From NCBI RefSeq assembly GCF_001665785.1, contig NZ_LZSO01000023.1:62001-126000 (forward strand): DNA of 64,000 nucleotides. Direction: 5' to 3'. Below are positions 27,684-35,393 of the stretch, one piece after another (the stretch's first letter is position 1; each line of letters starts with the position of its first letter). The notes below the pieces were generated by a model, which was given only the letters and a program-made list of their open reading frames with translations, made no database searches and was not told where the DNA came from. The translations under genes were made by a program, and so were the position numbers. This stretch comes from Mycolicibacterium peregrinum (GTDB taxonomy: Bacteria > Actinomycetota > Actinomycetes > Mycobacteriales > Mycobacteriaceae).

Positions 27684-28310
27684 TCAACTCCAGCCGGGGT
27701 ACTGCGGGTAGGGCTGGGGCGCAATCGGATTCTGCTTCGCTCGGATCCAGGCCGCAGTTGACGGAACCACGGCCAACACGAGTGTCGCGATCGGGAAGAT
27801 GAGCGATACCAGCGAGAGTGGGCTCGAGGCGCCGGGATACTCGGCGTAGTCGCCCTTGAGGCTCGCATCGGCACCGAAGCTGACCAGTCCGCTGATGATG
27901 GCAACAGCGCATCCGCCGACCACGAGCCAGCGGCCGATCATTTTGCGTTGGAACAGCAGTATCGCTCCGACAAGGAGCACCAGGCCGAAGGCGACGCTGA
28001 GCACCATCGCAACGACCGCCAGTCCGTACGTTCCGCCGGTGATGTGCCCGAGGCTGCCCAGAGCGACGAGACCGAAGACGGCGATTGCTCCGGCGCCCAG
28101 GCCGGTCACCCCGCCCAACGCCGCGAGGACGGCGGCGATGATCCCTGTGACCCCGCTGGGTTCCCCGGATGCCTGTGGTTGGGGCTGCTGTCCGGGATAG
28201 CCGGGTTGTTGGCCCAGCACCGGCGGGAAACCGGGTTGCTGTGTGTAGGGCGGCTGATAGCCGGTCTGGTCAGAGAACCCCTGACCGAAGGGCGAATTGG
28301 GAAAGGTCAC
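27684..28310 (-). CDS. Pro/Gln-rich four-helix membrane protein, paralog 5
   Basis: A 208-residue protein, first in the array in the direction of transcription. It has the Pro/Gln/Gly N-terminus (QQPGFPPVLGQQPGYPGQQ), four helices with RKMIGRWLVVGGCAVAI, and the tail QNPIAPQPYPQYPGWS. The start is GTG 28310 with GAGGGGATCT upstream. It is divergent from rpsF; the shared 156-nt region must hold both promoters. The function is unknown; no enzymatic motif is visible. Confidence 0.82.
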   Translation of the reverse strand: MTFPNSPFGQGFSDQTGYQPPYTQQPGFPPVLGQQPGYPGQQPQPQASGEPSGVTGIIAAVLAALGGVTGLGAGAIAVFGLVALGSLGHITGGTYGLAVVAMVLSVAFGLVLLVGAILLFQRKMIGRWLVVGGCAVAIISGLVSFGADASLKGDYAEYPGASSPLSLVSLIFPIATLVLAVVPSTAAWIRAKQNPIAPQPYPQYPGWS

Positions 28311-28383
28311 AGATCCCCTCGATCCTGACGTCGAATGGTCCCGGTCATACGGATTTCGCAGATCAGGGCTATTTCCGGTAGCC

Positions 28384-28462
28384 TAACCCGGTTGCCGACG
28401 CAGGCGACCCTCCTGCCACGGAATTCGCCGTGGCCGTACACGACCAGAGGAGGTGATGAGGT
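28384..28462 (+). promoter_or_regulatory. rpsF leader with hairpin, possible S6:S18 autoregulatory site
   Basis: The leader contains CCACGG-AATTCG-CCGTGG (28416-28433) and an overlapping alternative stem TGGCCGT-AC-ACGACCA, which would be mutually exclusive. rpsF operons in many bacteria carry an S6:S18-binding leader. Whether this one does is only suggested by location. AGGAGG follows at 28448. Confidence 0.3.
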
Positions 28463-28466
28463 TCTA

Positions 28467-28757
28467 ATGCGTCCATACGAAATCATGGTCATTCTCGACC
28501 CCACACTTGACGAGCGCACCGTAGCTCCGTCGTTGGAGACGTTCCTGAACGTCATCCGCAAGGATGGCGGTTCTGTCGACAAGGTCGACATCTGGGGACG
28601 CCGCCGGCTGGCCTACGAGATTGCCAAGCACGCCGAGGGCATCTACGCCGTTGTCGACGTGAAGGCTGAACCGGCCACCGTGTCCGAGCTCGACCGTCAG
28701 CTCAACCTGAACGAGTCCGTGCTGCGGACCAAGGTGATGCGGACCGACAAGCACTAA
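28467..28757 (+). CDS. rpsF: 30S ribosomal protein S6
   Basis: A 96-residue protein, the same length as Mtb S6. It opens with [19 protein letters not shown] and contains [18 protein letters not shown], the S6 signature region. It binds the 30S platform together with S18, whose gene is two genes downstream. The AGGAGGTGATGAGG run lies upstream of the ATG. It is the first gene of the rpsF-ssb-rpsR-rplI cluster. Confidence 0.97.
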   Translation: MRPYEIMVILDPTLDERTVAPSLETFLNVIRKDGGSVDKVDIWGRRRLAYEIAKHAEGIYAVVDVKAEPATVSELDRQLNLNESVLRTKVMRTDKH

Positions 28758-28826
28758 AGGCTGTCAGTCGTCGGCGGGGCTACGTAGGCTTCGCGCAAAC
28801 GGACATGCCTATCCCAGGAGGATCTC

Positions 28827-29327
28827 GTGGCTGGTGACACCACCATCACAGTTGTCGGAAACCTGACCGCTGACCCGGAACTGCGTTTCACTCCGTCTGG
28901 CGCAGCAGTCGCCAACTTCACCGTTGCGTCGACGCCGAGGATGTTCGATCGGCAGAGCAACGAGTGGAAGGACGGCGAGGCGCTGTTCCTTCGGTGCAAC
29001 ATCTGGCGTGAGGCGGCCGAGAACGTGGCCGAGAGCCTCACCCGGGGTTCGCGGGTGATCGTCACCGGCCGGCTCAAGCAGCGTTCCTTCGAAACCCGCG
29101 AGGGTGAGAAGCGCACCGTTGTCGAGGTCGAGGTCGACGAGATCGGTCCGTCCCTGCGCTATGCCACGGCCAAGGTCAACAAGGCCAGCCGTAGTGGTGG
29201 CGGCGGTGGTGGCTTCGGCGGTGGTGGTGGCGGAGGTTCGCGCCAGGCCGAGCCCAAGGACGATCCGTGGGGCAGTGCGCCGGCGTCCGGCTCCTTCAGT
29301 GGAGCCGACGACGAGCCGCCGTTCTGA
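28827..29327 (+). CDS. ssb: Single-stranded DNA-binding protein
   Basis: A 166-residue SSB. The OB-fold covers about residues 1-115 ([40 protein letters not shown]). A Gly-rich linker (about 122-140) leads to the acidic tip DDEPPF, which recruits partner proteins. GTG 28827 has AGGAGG upstream. It acts at replication forks with the helicase encoded downstream. Confidence 0.97.
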   Translation: MAGDTTITVVGNLTADPELRFTPSGAAVANFTVASTPRMFDRQSNEWKDGEALFLRCNIWREAAENVAESLTRGSRVIVTGRLKQRSFETREGEKRTVVEVEVDEIGPSLRYATAKVNKASRSGGGGGGFGGGGGGGSRQAEPKDDPWGSAPASGSFSGADDEPPF

Positions 29328-29362
29328 TCAACAACGAAATTTTTGCAAGGAAGAGATAACCA

Positions 29363-29626
29363 ATGGCCAAGTCGAATACCAAGCGGCGGCCGGCACCGGA
29401 AAAGCCGGTCAAGACCCGCAAGTGCGTGTTCTGCTCCAAGAAGGGCAAGGGGCAGATCATCGATTACAAGGACACCGCGCTGCTGCGCACCTACATCAGC
29501 GAGCGCGGCAAGATCCGTGCCCGTCGGGTGACCGGCAACTGCGTCCAGCACCAGCGCGACGTTGCCGTCGCGGTGAAGAATGCCCGCGAGGTAGCTCTGC
29601 TGCCGTTCGGCTCGTCGACGCGGTAG
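29363..29626 (+). CDS. rpsR: 30S ribosomal protein S18 (Cys-containing form)
   Basis: An 87-residue S18. It keeps the zinc-type Cys residues (KCVFC near residue 20 and GNCVQH near 60), so it is the Cys-positive form used in zinc-replete cells rather than the Cys-less alternative S18. The motif [16 protein letters not shown] is typical. AAGGAAGAG is upstream. It pairs with S6 on the 30S platform. Confidence 0.97.
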   Translation: MAKSNTKRRPAPEKPVKTRKCVFCSKKGKGQIIDYKDTALLRTYISERGKIRARRVTGNCVQHQRDVAVAVKNAREVALLPFGSSTR

Positions 29627-29637
29627 GGGGCAGACCA

Positions 29638-30093
29638 ATGAAGCTGATTCTCACCGCTGAGGTTGAGCACCTGGGCGTCGCAGGCGACGTCGTCGAGGTC
29701 AAGGACGGCTACGGCCGTAACTACCTGCTGCCCCGTGGGCTGGGCATCGTGGCCTCCCGCGGCGCCGAGCGCCAGGCCGAGGAGATCCGCCGGGCCCGCG
29801 AGGCCAAGTCGATCCGCGGCGTCGAGCATGCCAACGAGCTCAAGACCGCGCTCGAAGGCCTGGGCGAGGTGTCGCTGCCGGTTCACGCCGCTGCCGACAC
29901 CGGCAAGCTGTTCGGTTCGGTCACCGCGGCTGACGTCGTGGCCGTGATCAAGAAGGCAGGCGGCCCGAACCTGGACAAGCGCACGGTGCAGCTGCCCAAG
30001 GCGCATATCAAGTCGGTCGGCACGCATCCGGTTACCGTCCGGCTGCACACCGGGGTGGAAGCCAAGGTGTCGCTGAACGTCGTCGCGGAGTAA
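29638..30093 (+). CDS. rplI: 50S ribosomal protein L9
   Basis: A 151-residue L9. The N-terminal domain shows [22 protein letters not shown] key residues and [11 protein letters not shown], the L9 signature. A long connecting helix (about 45-75) and the C-terminal domain ([12 protein letters not shown]) follow. It starts 11 nt after rpsR. A hairpin terminator lies 33 nt past the stop. Confidence 0.97.
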   Translation: MKLILTAEVEHLGVAGDVVEVKDGYGRNYLLPRGLGIVASRGAERQAEEIRRAREAKSIRGVEHANELKTALEGLGEVSLPVHAAADTGKLFGSVTAADVVAVIKKAGGPNLDKRTVQLPKAHIKSVGTHPVTVRLHTGVEAKVSLNVVAE

Positions 30094-30125
30094 TCCGTAG
30101 CGGAGTAATTCCGCCGGCACTCAAT

Positions 30126-30166
30126 CGCCCGGGTGGGGACCTGCAGAGGTTTCCTCCCGGGCGTTT
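30126..30166 (+). terminator. Terminator downstream of rplI
   Basis: CGCCCGGG (30126-30133) pairs perfectly with CCCGGGCG (30156-30163), followed by TTT. It probably ends the ribosomal transcript before dnaB. Confidence 0.7.
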
Positions 30167-30230
30167 GCTGTATCTCTGGCGAACTCGTTGCGGGAAACTC
30201 TGGACAGCGAAGCTAACTCGGTGTTAACCC

Positions 30231-30269
30231 GCCGGGTCCCGGGGCGCAACACAACACGCCCGGGACGGC
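30231..30269. repeat. Long GC-rich hairpin in the rplI-dnaB gap
   Basis: GTCCCGGGGCG (30236-30246) pairs with CGCCCGGGAC (30257-30266) with one bulged base, extended by GCC/GGC on the outside; the loop is CAACACAACA. There is no T-run. It may be a second terminator or a structured site ahead of dnaB. Confidence 0.5.
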
Positions 30270-30364
30270 AACCCGGCACGACACGCCGAAGAACTTCCCA
30301 TACACAAACACTGACAACCTCCATGGCACCCTGACCAGGGAAAACAAAAGATCGCTCGGGAATG

Positions 30365-30431
30365 ATCCACAGGTTCTCCCCAGAGGCTCAACACCGCGAC
30401 CGAGACCTATCCCCATGCCATCCACAGGTTC
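30365..30431. promoter_or_regulatory. Two DnaA-box-like direct repeats upstream of dnaB
   Basis: ATCCACAGGTTC occurs twice (30365-30376 and 30420-30431), 55 bp apart. With the preceding bases each gives TGATCCACA and CCATCCACA, which match the mycobacterial DnaA box TT(G/A)TCCACA at seven of nine positions. They may let DnaA influence dnaB expression. Confidence 0.35.
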
Positions 30432-30535
30432 ATCAACAGGGGTGGTTTCCGGCGGTGCCAGCAACCGTCTACCGTGGTGCGTCGCAGCGCCGTCACGAGC
30501 TTGTCGGAGCCCTGTTTTACAGTTGCAATACCGAT

Positions 30536-30551
30536 TCGAATAAACGTTCGA
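30536..30551. promoter_or_regulatory. Probable LexA (SOS) box upstream of dnaB
   Basis: TCGAAT-AAAC-GTTCGA matches the mycobacterial SOS box TCGAAC-N4-GTTCGA at 11 of 12 fixed positions. It lies 40 nt before the dnaB start, where a bound repressor would block transcription. Confidence 0.6.
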
Positions 30552-30591
30552 GCTTGTCGTGAGGCGGGTCTCGGAAGGGGGTGGGGAGTCC

Positions 30592-33228
30592 GTGGCGGTG
30601 GTGGACGACCTGGGGCATCCGGAGTCGGAGATGGATGGCCCTCCGCCTGGGGAGGACTTCGGCCGGCAGCCGCCGCAGGACATGGCGGCCGAGCAGGCGG
30701 TCCTGGGCGGCATGCTGTTGAGCAAGGACGCGATCGCGGACGTCCTTGAGCGCTTGCGTCCTGGCGACTTCTACCGCCCGGCACACCAGAACGTGTATGA
30801 CGCGATCCTGGACCTCTACGGCCGGGGTGAGCCCGCCGACGCAGTCACCGTGGCGGCCGAGCTGGACCGGCGTAGTCTGCTCCGCCGCATCGGCGGGGCG
30901 CCGTATCTGCACACGCTGATCTCCACCGTGCCCACTGCGGCCAATGCGGGTTTCTACGCCGGCATCGTGGCCGAGAAGGCCCTGCTGCGCCGGTTGGTGG
31001 AGGCCGGCACTCGGGTGGTCCAGTACGGCTACGCCGGGGCCGACGGCGCTGATGTCACGGATGTCGTCGACCGGGCCCAGGCCGAGATCTACGACGTGAC
31101 CGAGCGACGCGCCTCGGAAGACTTCGTCGCCCTCGAAGACCTGCTGCAGCCCACGATGGACGAGATCGATGCGATCGCCTCGCAGGGCGGTATCTCGCGT
31201 GGTGTGCCGACCGGGTTCACCGAGTTCGACGAGATCACCAACGGCCTGCACCCCGGGCAGATGATCATCATCGCGGCCCGACCCGGTGTCGGGAAGGCAC
31301 TCGCGCTCGATACCCCGCTCCCGACGCCGAACGGTTGGACCACGATGGGTGACGTCGCCGTGGGCGACCATCTCATAGGTGCTGACGGTGAGCCCACGCG
31401 TGTTGTGGCGGCCACCGAGGTCATGCTCGGCCGGCCGTGTTTCGAGGTTGAATTCTCCGACGGCACAGTGATTGTGGCCGATGCCCAGCATCAATGGCTG
31501 ACCGAAACGAGAGCCTCGAGGCGATCCGCGCAGGCAGCTGCGACGGGCTACAACCGTTACAAGAACCAGCGGACATTTGCTGCCGTGCGTACGACCGCGG
31601 AGATCGCCGACAGCTTGCGGTGCGAAACTGCCGACCGTCGACTGAATCATTCGGTAGTCAATACCGTTGCGCTCCAGAGTGGAGAGCGGGATCTGTTGGT
31701 GCCGCCATACACGTTGGGCGCGTGGCTGGGCGACGGGACCTCAGCCGCCGCGCAGATTACGACTGCCGACCCGGAGGTCATCGTCCGTATCGAGGCCGAC
31801 GGATTCATCGCACGAAAGTCGGGCTCTGCGCAATACCGCTACCAGATCCTCCTGGCGGATGAGCCTGGGCCGGCGACACGGTCGTGCGTGGTCTGCGGCG
31901 CCGACTTCGTGCCGCAGACCAGCCAGGTGCGTACGTGCGGCCGTAGTTGCGGAGGACGTGCCCGATTCGTGTCCGAGCCGGTGCCGGCTCCGCAGTGCCC
32001 GAGATGCGGTGAGGCGTCGTGCGGGCTGCGCCTGTGCCAGACCTGCCGCAATGCGGTGGGGACACTGCAGGCACGCCTACGGACGATCGGAGTGTTGGGC
32101 GCCAAACATATTCCCGCCGAGTATCTACGGGCGTCTGAGTCCCAGCGGCGTGCACTGCTCGCCGGCCTGTTGGATACGGATGGAACGGTTACCGCTGGCG
32201 GGGCGGTCCAGTTCGCGGTCACGGACCAGCGACTCGCCGAAGACTTCGCCGAACTCGTGGTGAGCCTGGGATACAGATGTCAGACATCGACCAAGCGGGT
32301 CAATGGTCGCAGCGAGTCGTCGTCGACGTCATTCACCATCACTTTCTCGACGTCTGATGACGTCTTTGGCCTGCACCGTAAGACGTTGCTGCATAAGGAA
32401 CGCCGGCATGCTGTCAGCACAGCGCGGTCGAACTCGCGCTTCATTGTGGATGTCCGTCCTGTAGCGACAGTGCCGGTGCGCTGCGTGGAGGTCGATAACG
32501 CCGATCACATGTACTTGGCAAGCCGATCGATGGTGCCCACGCACAACTCCACGCTGGGGCTGGATTTCATGCGCTCCTGCTCGATCAAGCACCGGATGGC
32601 CAGCGTCATCTTCTCGCTGGAAATGAGCAAGTCCGAGATCGTGATGCGACTGCTCTCGGCCGAGGCGAAAATCAAACTGGCCGATATGCGTTCGGGTCGG
32701 ATGAGCGACGACGACTGGACGAAGCTTGCCCGCCGGATGAGCGAGATCAGTGAGGCGCCGCTCTACATCGACGACTCGCCGAACCTGACCATGATGGAGA
32801 TCCGGGCCAAGGGGCGACGTCTCGCGCAGAAGGCCGATCTGAAGCTCGTCGTCGTGGACTACATGCAGCTGATGAGCTCCGGCAAGAAGTACGAGTCACG
32901 CCAGCAGGAAGTGTCGGACTTCTCCCGAAGCCTCAAACTGATGGCCAAGGAACTCGAAGTGCCGGTGATCGCGATCAGCCAGCTGAACCGTGGTCCTGAG
33001 CAGCGCACCGACAAGCGTCCGCAGGTCTCTGACCTTCGTGAATCCGGGTCGCTGGAACAGGATGCCGACATGGTCCTGCTGCTGCACCGCCCTGACGCGA
33101 TCGACCGTGAAGATCCTCGCGGTGGTGAAGCCGACATCATCTTGGGCAAGCACCGCAACGGTCCTACCGCGAATATCACTGTGGCACACCAGCTTCACTT
33201 CTCGCGGTTCACGAATATGGCGCGGTAG
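30592..33228 (+). CDS. dnaB: Replicative DNA helicase DnaB with P-loop intein
   Basis: The precursor is 878 residues. The N-extein (235 aa) holds the primase-interacting helical domain (QDMAAEQAVLGGML). The RecA-like ATPase domain is split inside Walker A (ARPGVGK then S-T-L-G-L). The C-extein (226 aa) carries Walker B (KLVVVDYMQLM) and the Arg-finger region (KHRNGPT). Splicing would give a 461-residue helicase, the normal size. The helicase cannot bind ATP until the intein leaves. GTG 30592 (VAVVDDL) matches the Mtb start and has GGGGAG upstream. Its gap from rplI holds a terminator, DnaA-like repeats and a probable SOS box. Confidence 0.96.
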   Translation: MAVVDDLGHPESEMDGPPPGEDFGRQPPQDMAAEQAVLGGMLLSKDAIADVLERLRPGDFYRPAHQNVYDAILDLYGRGEPADAVTVAAELDRRSLLRRIGGAPYLHTLISTVPTAANAGFYAGIVAEKALLRRLVEAGTRVVQYGYAGADGADVTDVVDRAQAEIYDVTERRASEDFVALEDLLQPTMDEIDAIASQGGISRGVPTGFTEFDEITNGLHPGQMIIIAARPGVGKALALDTPLPTPNGWTTMGDVAVGDHLIGADGEPTRVVAATEVMLGRPCFEVEFSDGTVIVADAQHQWLTETRASRRSAQAAATGYNRYKNQRTFAAVRTTAEIADSLRCETADRRLNHSVVNTVALQSGERDLLVPPYTLGAWLGDGTSAAAQITTADPEVIVRIEADGFIARKSGSAQYRYQILLADEPGPATRSCVVCGADFVPQTSQVRTCGRSCGGRARFVSEPVPAPQCPRCGEASCGLRLCQTCRNAVGTLQARLRTIGVLGAKHIPAEYLRASESQRRALLAGLLDTDGTVTAGGAVQFAVTDQRLAEDFAELVVSLGYRCQTSTKRVNGRSESSSTSFTITFSTSDDVFGLHRKTLLHKERRHAVSTARSNSRFIVDVRPVATVPVRCVEVDNADHMYLASRSMVPTHNSTLGLDFMRSCSIKHRMASVIFSLEMSKSEIVMRLLSAEAKIKLADMRSGRMSDDDWTKLARRMSEISEAPLYIDDSPNLTMMEIRAKGRRLAQKADLKLVVVDYMQLMSSGKKYESRQQEVSDFSRSLKLMAKELEVPVIAISQLNRGPEQRTDKRPQVSDLRESGSLEQDADMVLLLHRPDAIDREDPRGGEADIILGKHRNGPTANITVAHQLHFSRFTNMAR
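31297..32547 (+). mobile_element. Class 3 DnaB intein with LAGLIDADG endonuclease and Cys-rich insert
   Basis: The 417-residue intein sits between the Lys and Ser of Walker A. Its first residue is Ala, not Cys or Ser, and the WCT triplet that defines class 3 inteins is present: Trp67 (ADAQHQWLT), Cys396 (PVRCVEVD) and Thr415 (MVPTHN). It ends His-Asn with Ser as the +1 residue. The endonuclease domain has two LAGLIDADG motifs (LGAWLGDGT near 142 and LLAGLLDTDGT near 290). Between them are nine Cys (197, 200, 214, 218, 234, 237, 242, 247, 250), probably one or two zinc-binding knuckles. Splicing would go through Cys396 thioester formation. Confidence 0.93.
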
Positions 33229-33450
33229 CCGGACACACGCGGTGTAGGTTCTCACGCTGCGTGTCATATTGTCAGCGCCGATGTATGTAGTTGCCACCCG
33301 TCTCAAGTCCGTGTCATCCACCGGCTGCCCTCGTCCCCCGGAGGGTGGCTCGCCCGGTTGCGACAATGGCCAGCCCCGCGTTAGCGGCCTCAACATCGCC
33401 GCCGTGGTGTCAGGTACAGACCCGATCCCGGACAAGTGAGCACAGCCCCT

Positions 33451-34005
33451 ATGACCTTGAACCACACCGTCCGCAACCAACTCAGCGTGATCACGTGCTT
33501 CGCCTCGGTTGCGCTCTTAGGGACAGGATGTCACGTGAGCAATCCATACAAGCCCACCGACGCTGGCCAAGCCAGCCAAGCAGTAGACGCGCTGAAGACC
33601 CTGCCGTCACTCGAAGACACGCAGACGCAAGTGGAGTCGGCGATCATGAAGCTCGGCCAGCAGATCACCGCCATCGCCCCATCTGTGACCTGGGAATGGC
33701 GGCGTACAGACAGCAGAGGCGGCTGCAATCCACCGTACGAGCAATCAGACGGGCAACTGATACTGCTACGAAACTACGTATCCGACAACCCAATTCCCGA
33801 ACAGAACTGGAAGCAGGCTGTCACCCTGGCGCAACAAGCTGCCTCTTCGTTAGGAGCAACCGAGCTCACCGTATTCAAAGACCATCCCAACAATCACGAC
33901 CTACAATTCACCAGCGACACCGGGACAACGCTGCGCTTCGGATCCCAAGCCGCAGCACTGATTACCGGCACCACCGGTTGCAGACTGCCAAGCAAGAACA
34001 GGTAG
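33451..34005 (+). CDS. LppV/LppA-like lipoprotein
   Basis: A 184-residue predicted lipoprotein. The signal peptide ends in the lipobox LLGTGC (Cys27), after which HVSNPYKPT begins the mature protein. The core shows WEWRRTD, GCNPPYEQSDGQ, NWKQAVTLAQQAA and a final GCRLP, the layout of the Mtb LppV/LppA group. The two mature Cys may form a disulfide. The start is ATG 33451, or GTG 33436 in the same frame; neither has a good ribosome-binding site. Role unknown. Confidence 0.75.
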   Translation: MTLNHTVRNQLSVITCFASVALLGTGCHVSNPYKPTDAGQASQAVDALKTLPSLEDTQTQVESAIMKLGQQITAIAPSVTWEWRRTDSRGGCNPPYEQSDGQLILLRNYVSDNPIPEQNWKQAVTLAQQAASSLGATELTVFKDHPNNHDLQFTSDTGTTLRFGSQAAALITGTTGCRLPSKNR

Positions 34006-34009
34006 CGGC

Positions 34010-34160
34010 CTCTTCTCCGAACTGGCGCGGCGAGGAGGGCGTCGGTGCGTGTATGCAGGTCCCCCGAGGTGAGGTGGGAGTAGAGGTTGGCGCCGGGGCA
34101 GGCGGTGTCAGCGAAGTCTCGATGCCCGCCCAGGGTCATCGATTGCGAGGGCATTGTCGA
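34010..34160 (-). pseudogene. Remnant of an N-acetylmuramoyl-L-alanine amidase/PGRP gene
   Basis: On the minus strand the frame from about 34139 reads TLGGHRDFADTACPGANLYS and then HLTSGDLHTRTDALL. GHRD-x5-CPG is the C-terminal part of the amidase_2/PGRP fold, including a zinc-ligand His and the Cys of the CPG motif. The N-terminal domain is missing: upstream sequence in the same frame has no amidase features. The fragment is flanked by the lipoprotein gene and a serine hydrolase gene. It is a relic left by deletion. Confidence 0.6.
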
Positions 34161-34257
34161 ACTCAGCGGTTGAGCGGTATGTGCCAGCCGGATCGAGGGC
34201 CGAACCTGATCGAACTGAATCCGGAAACTCCGTGGCCCATCGGTTGTTTCGGGGTGT

Positions 34258-35181
34258 CTAGATGTGCCCGCCAGGGAACATGGTCTTGACGGCTTGGGTG
34301 ACGGTATTGCGAGCGGAGGCCTCATCGCCCGGTTCCAGGGAACTGATCGCCAACACATAGCGGGCGTCGAGGCCGATCGCTCCGGTGGACACGTGCAACT
34401 GGTTGGCGCCGCTCCAGCAACAGAACCAGCCCTGCTTGACGGCGACCGCCTCGGCGAAGAGCCCGTCGGGGATGCCGAAGCGTTGCGGGTATCCGTCGGT
34501 TCCCGTCGGTGTGGATTGGGCGAGGTTGGTGATGATCACGCTGGTCTGTTCCGGAGGCAGCCCGCCTGTGCCGTCGAGCAGCATGTCGTAATAGCGGACC
34601 AGATCACTTGCGGTGCTCTGGGTGACGTCCCAGTGTCCGTTGTAGGGCGCGGTGGTGCCCGACAACCCGTACCGCGCCACGACGCGCGAGATGATCGCGT
34701 TTCCGCCGCTGCGGTCCCAGAAGGTCTGGGCCGCACCGTCGTCGGAGGAGCGAAGCATGATGTCGAGCGACTTACGGTCCGCAGCAGACAGTTTCGTCTC
34801 GCCCTTGGATTCCTGCAGCAGTAGGTCGTCGGCGATGAACAGCTTCACCACCGAGGCGATGGGGAAGGGCTGGGTGGCGCCGTTGGAGACGATCTGGCCG
34901 GTGTCGCGGTCCATCACGACGACTTCGATGTCGGCTCCGGACTTGGCTGCGTCGGCGGTGGCCTGGCGGGTGCGGCCGTCGAGTCCGTCCCATGGTGAGA
35001 GCGGCTGGGCGTCGAGCTCGTCCGACGGTGTCAACGGGACGTGCGGGGCGATGACCGGCGCCTGGGCGATGTCCTGCGCCGCCGGCATGCACCAAGCTGG
35101 TGCCGCAGAACCGTTGACGAGCAGCGCCACGCCGACGATCGCCATGCACGTCATCGCAGGCTTCGACAGCCGCCCCCGCAT
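34258..35181 (-). CDS. Secreted beta-lactamase-like serine hydrolase
   Basis: A 307-residue exported protein (signal peptide about 1-30, AWCM). The penicillin-binding fold is indicated by SVVK (S-x-x-K, about residue 110), a RSSDDGA segment in the S-x-N position (about 145) and KQG in place of the usual KTG (about 256). The changed SDN and KTG motifs suggest a substrate other than classic beta-lactams, or weak activity. GGAGG lies just upstream of ATG 35181. Two Cys (WFCCW) flank the K-x-G motif. Confidence 0.82.
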   Translation of the reverse strand: MRGRLSKPAMTCMAIVGVALLVNGSAAPAWCMPAAQDIAQAPVIAPHVPLTPSDELDAQPLSPWDGLDGRTRQATADAAKSGADIEVVVMDRDTGQIVSNGATQPFPIASVVKLFIADDLLLQESKGETKLSAADRKSLDIMLRSSDDGAAQTFWDRSGGNAIISRVVARYGLSGTTAPYNGHWDVTQSTASDLVRYYDMLLDGTGGLPPEQTSVIITNLAQSTPTGTDGYPQRFGIPDGLFAEAVAVKQGWFCCWSGANQLHVSTGAIGLDARYVLAISSLEPGDEASARNTVTQAVKTMFPGGHI

Positions 35182-35393
35182 AAGTCCTCCAAATGATCCA
35201 TAGCCAGGGCAGCTGGGATGGACTCTGCGCCCGCCGGTCCTCCCAGCTTAATCGGCCACCCAGACGGCCCGGGCCGCGCGGCGGCCAACGTGGCCGGCGT
35301 CACCCTGGGCCCCGCTGACCGAAACGCGCGCGAACGGGAAGTCATCCCCTCGCGACGGGCAAGCTTAGGATCCGAACTGTCGGGAGGGGACAG

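Noticed and set aside
33229..33270. Hairpin after dnaB
   Set aside because: GACACACGC/GCGTGTC arms need an insertion and the loop is long; too weak to call a terminator.
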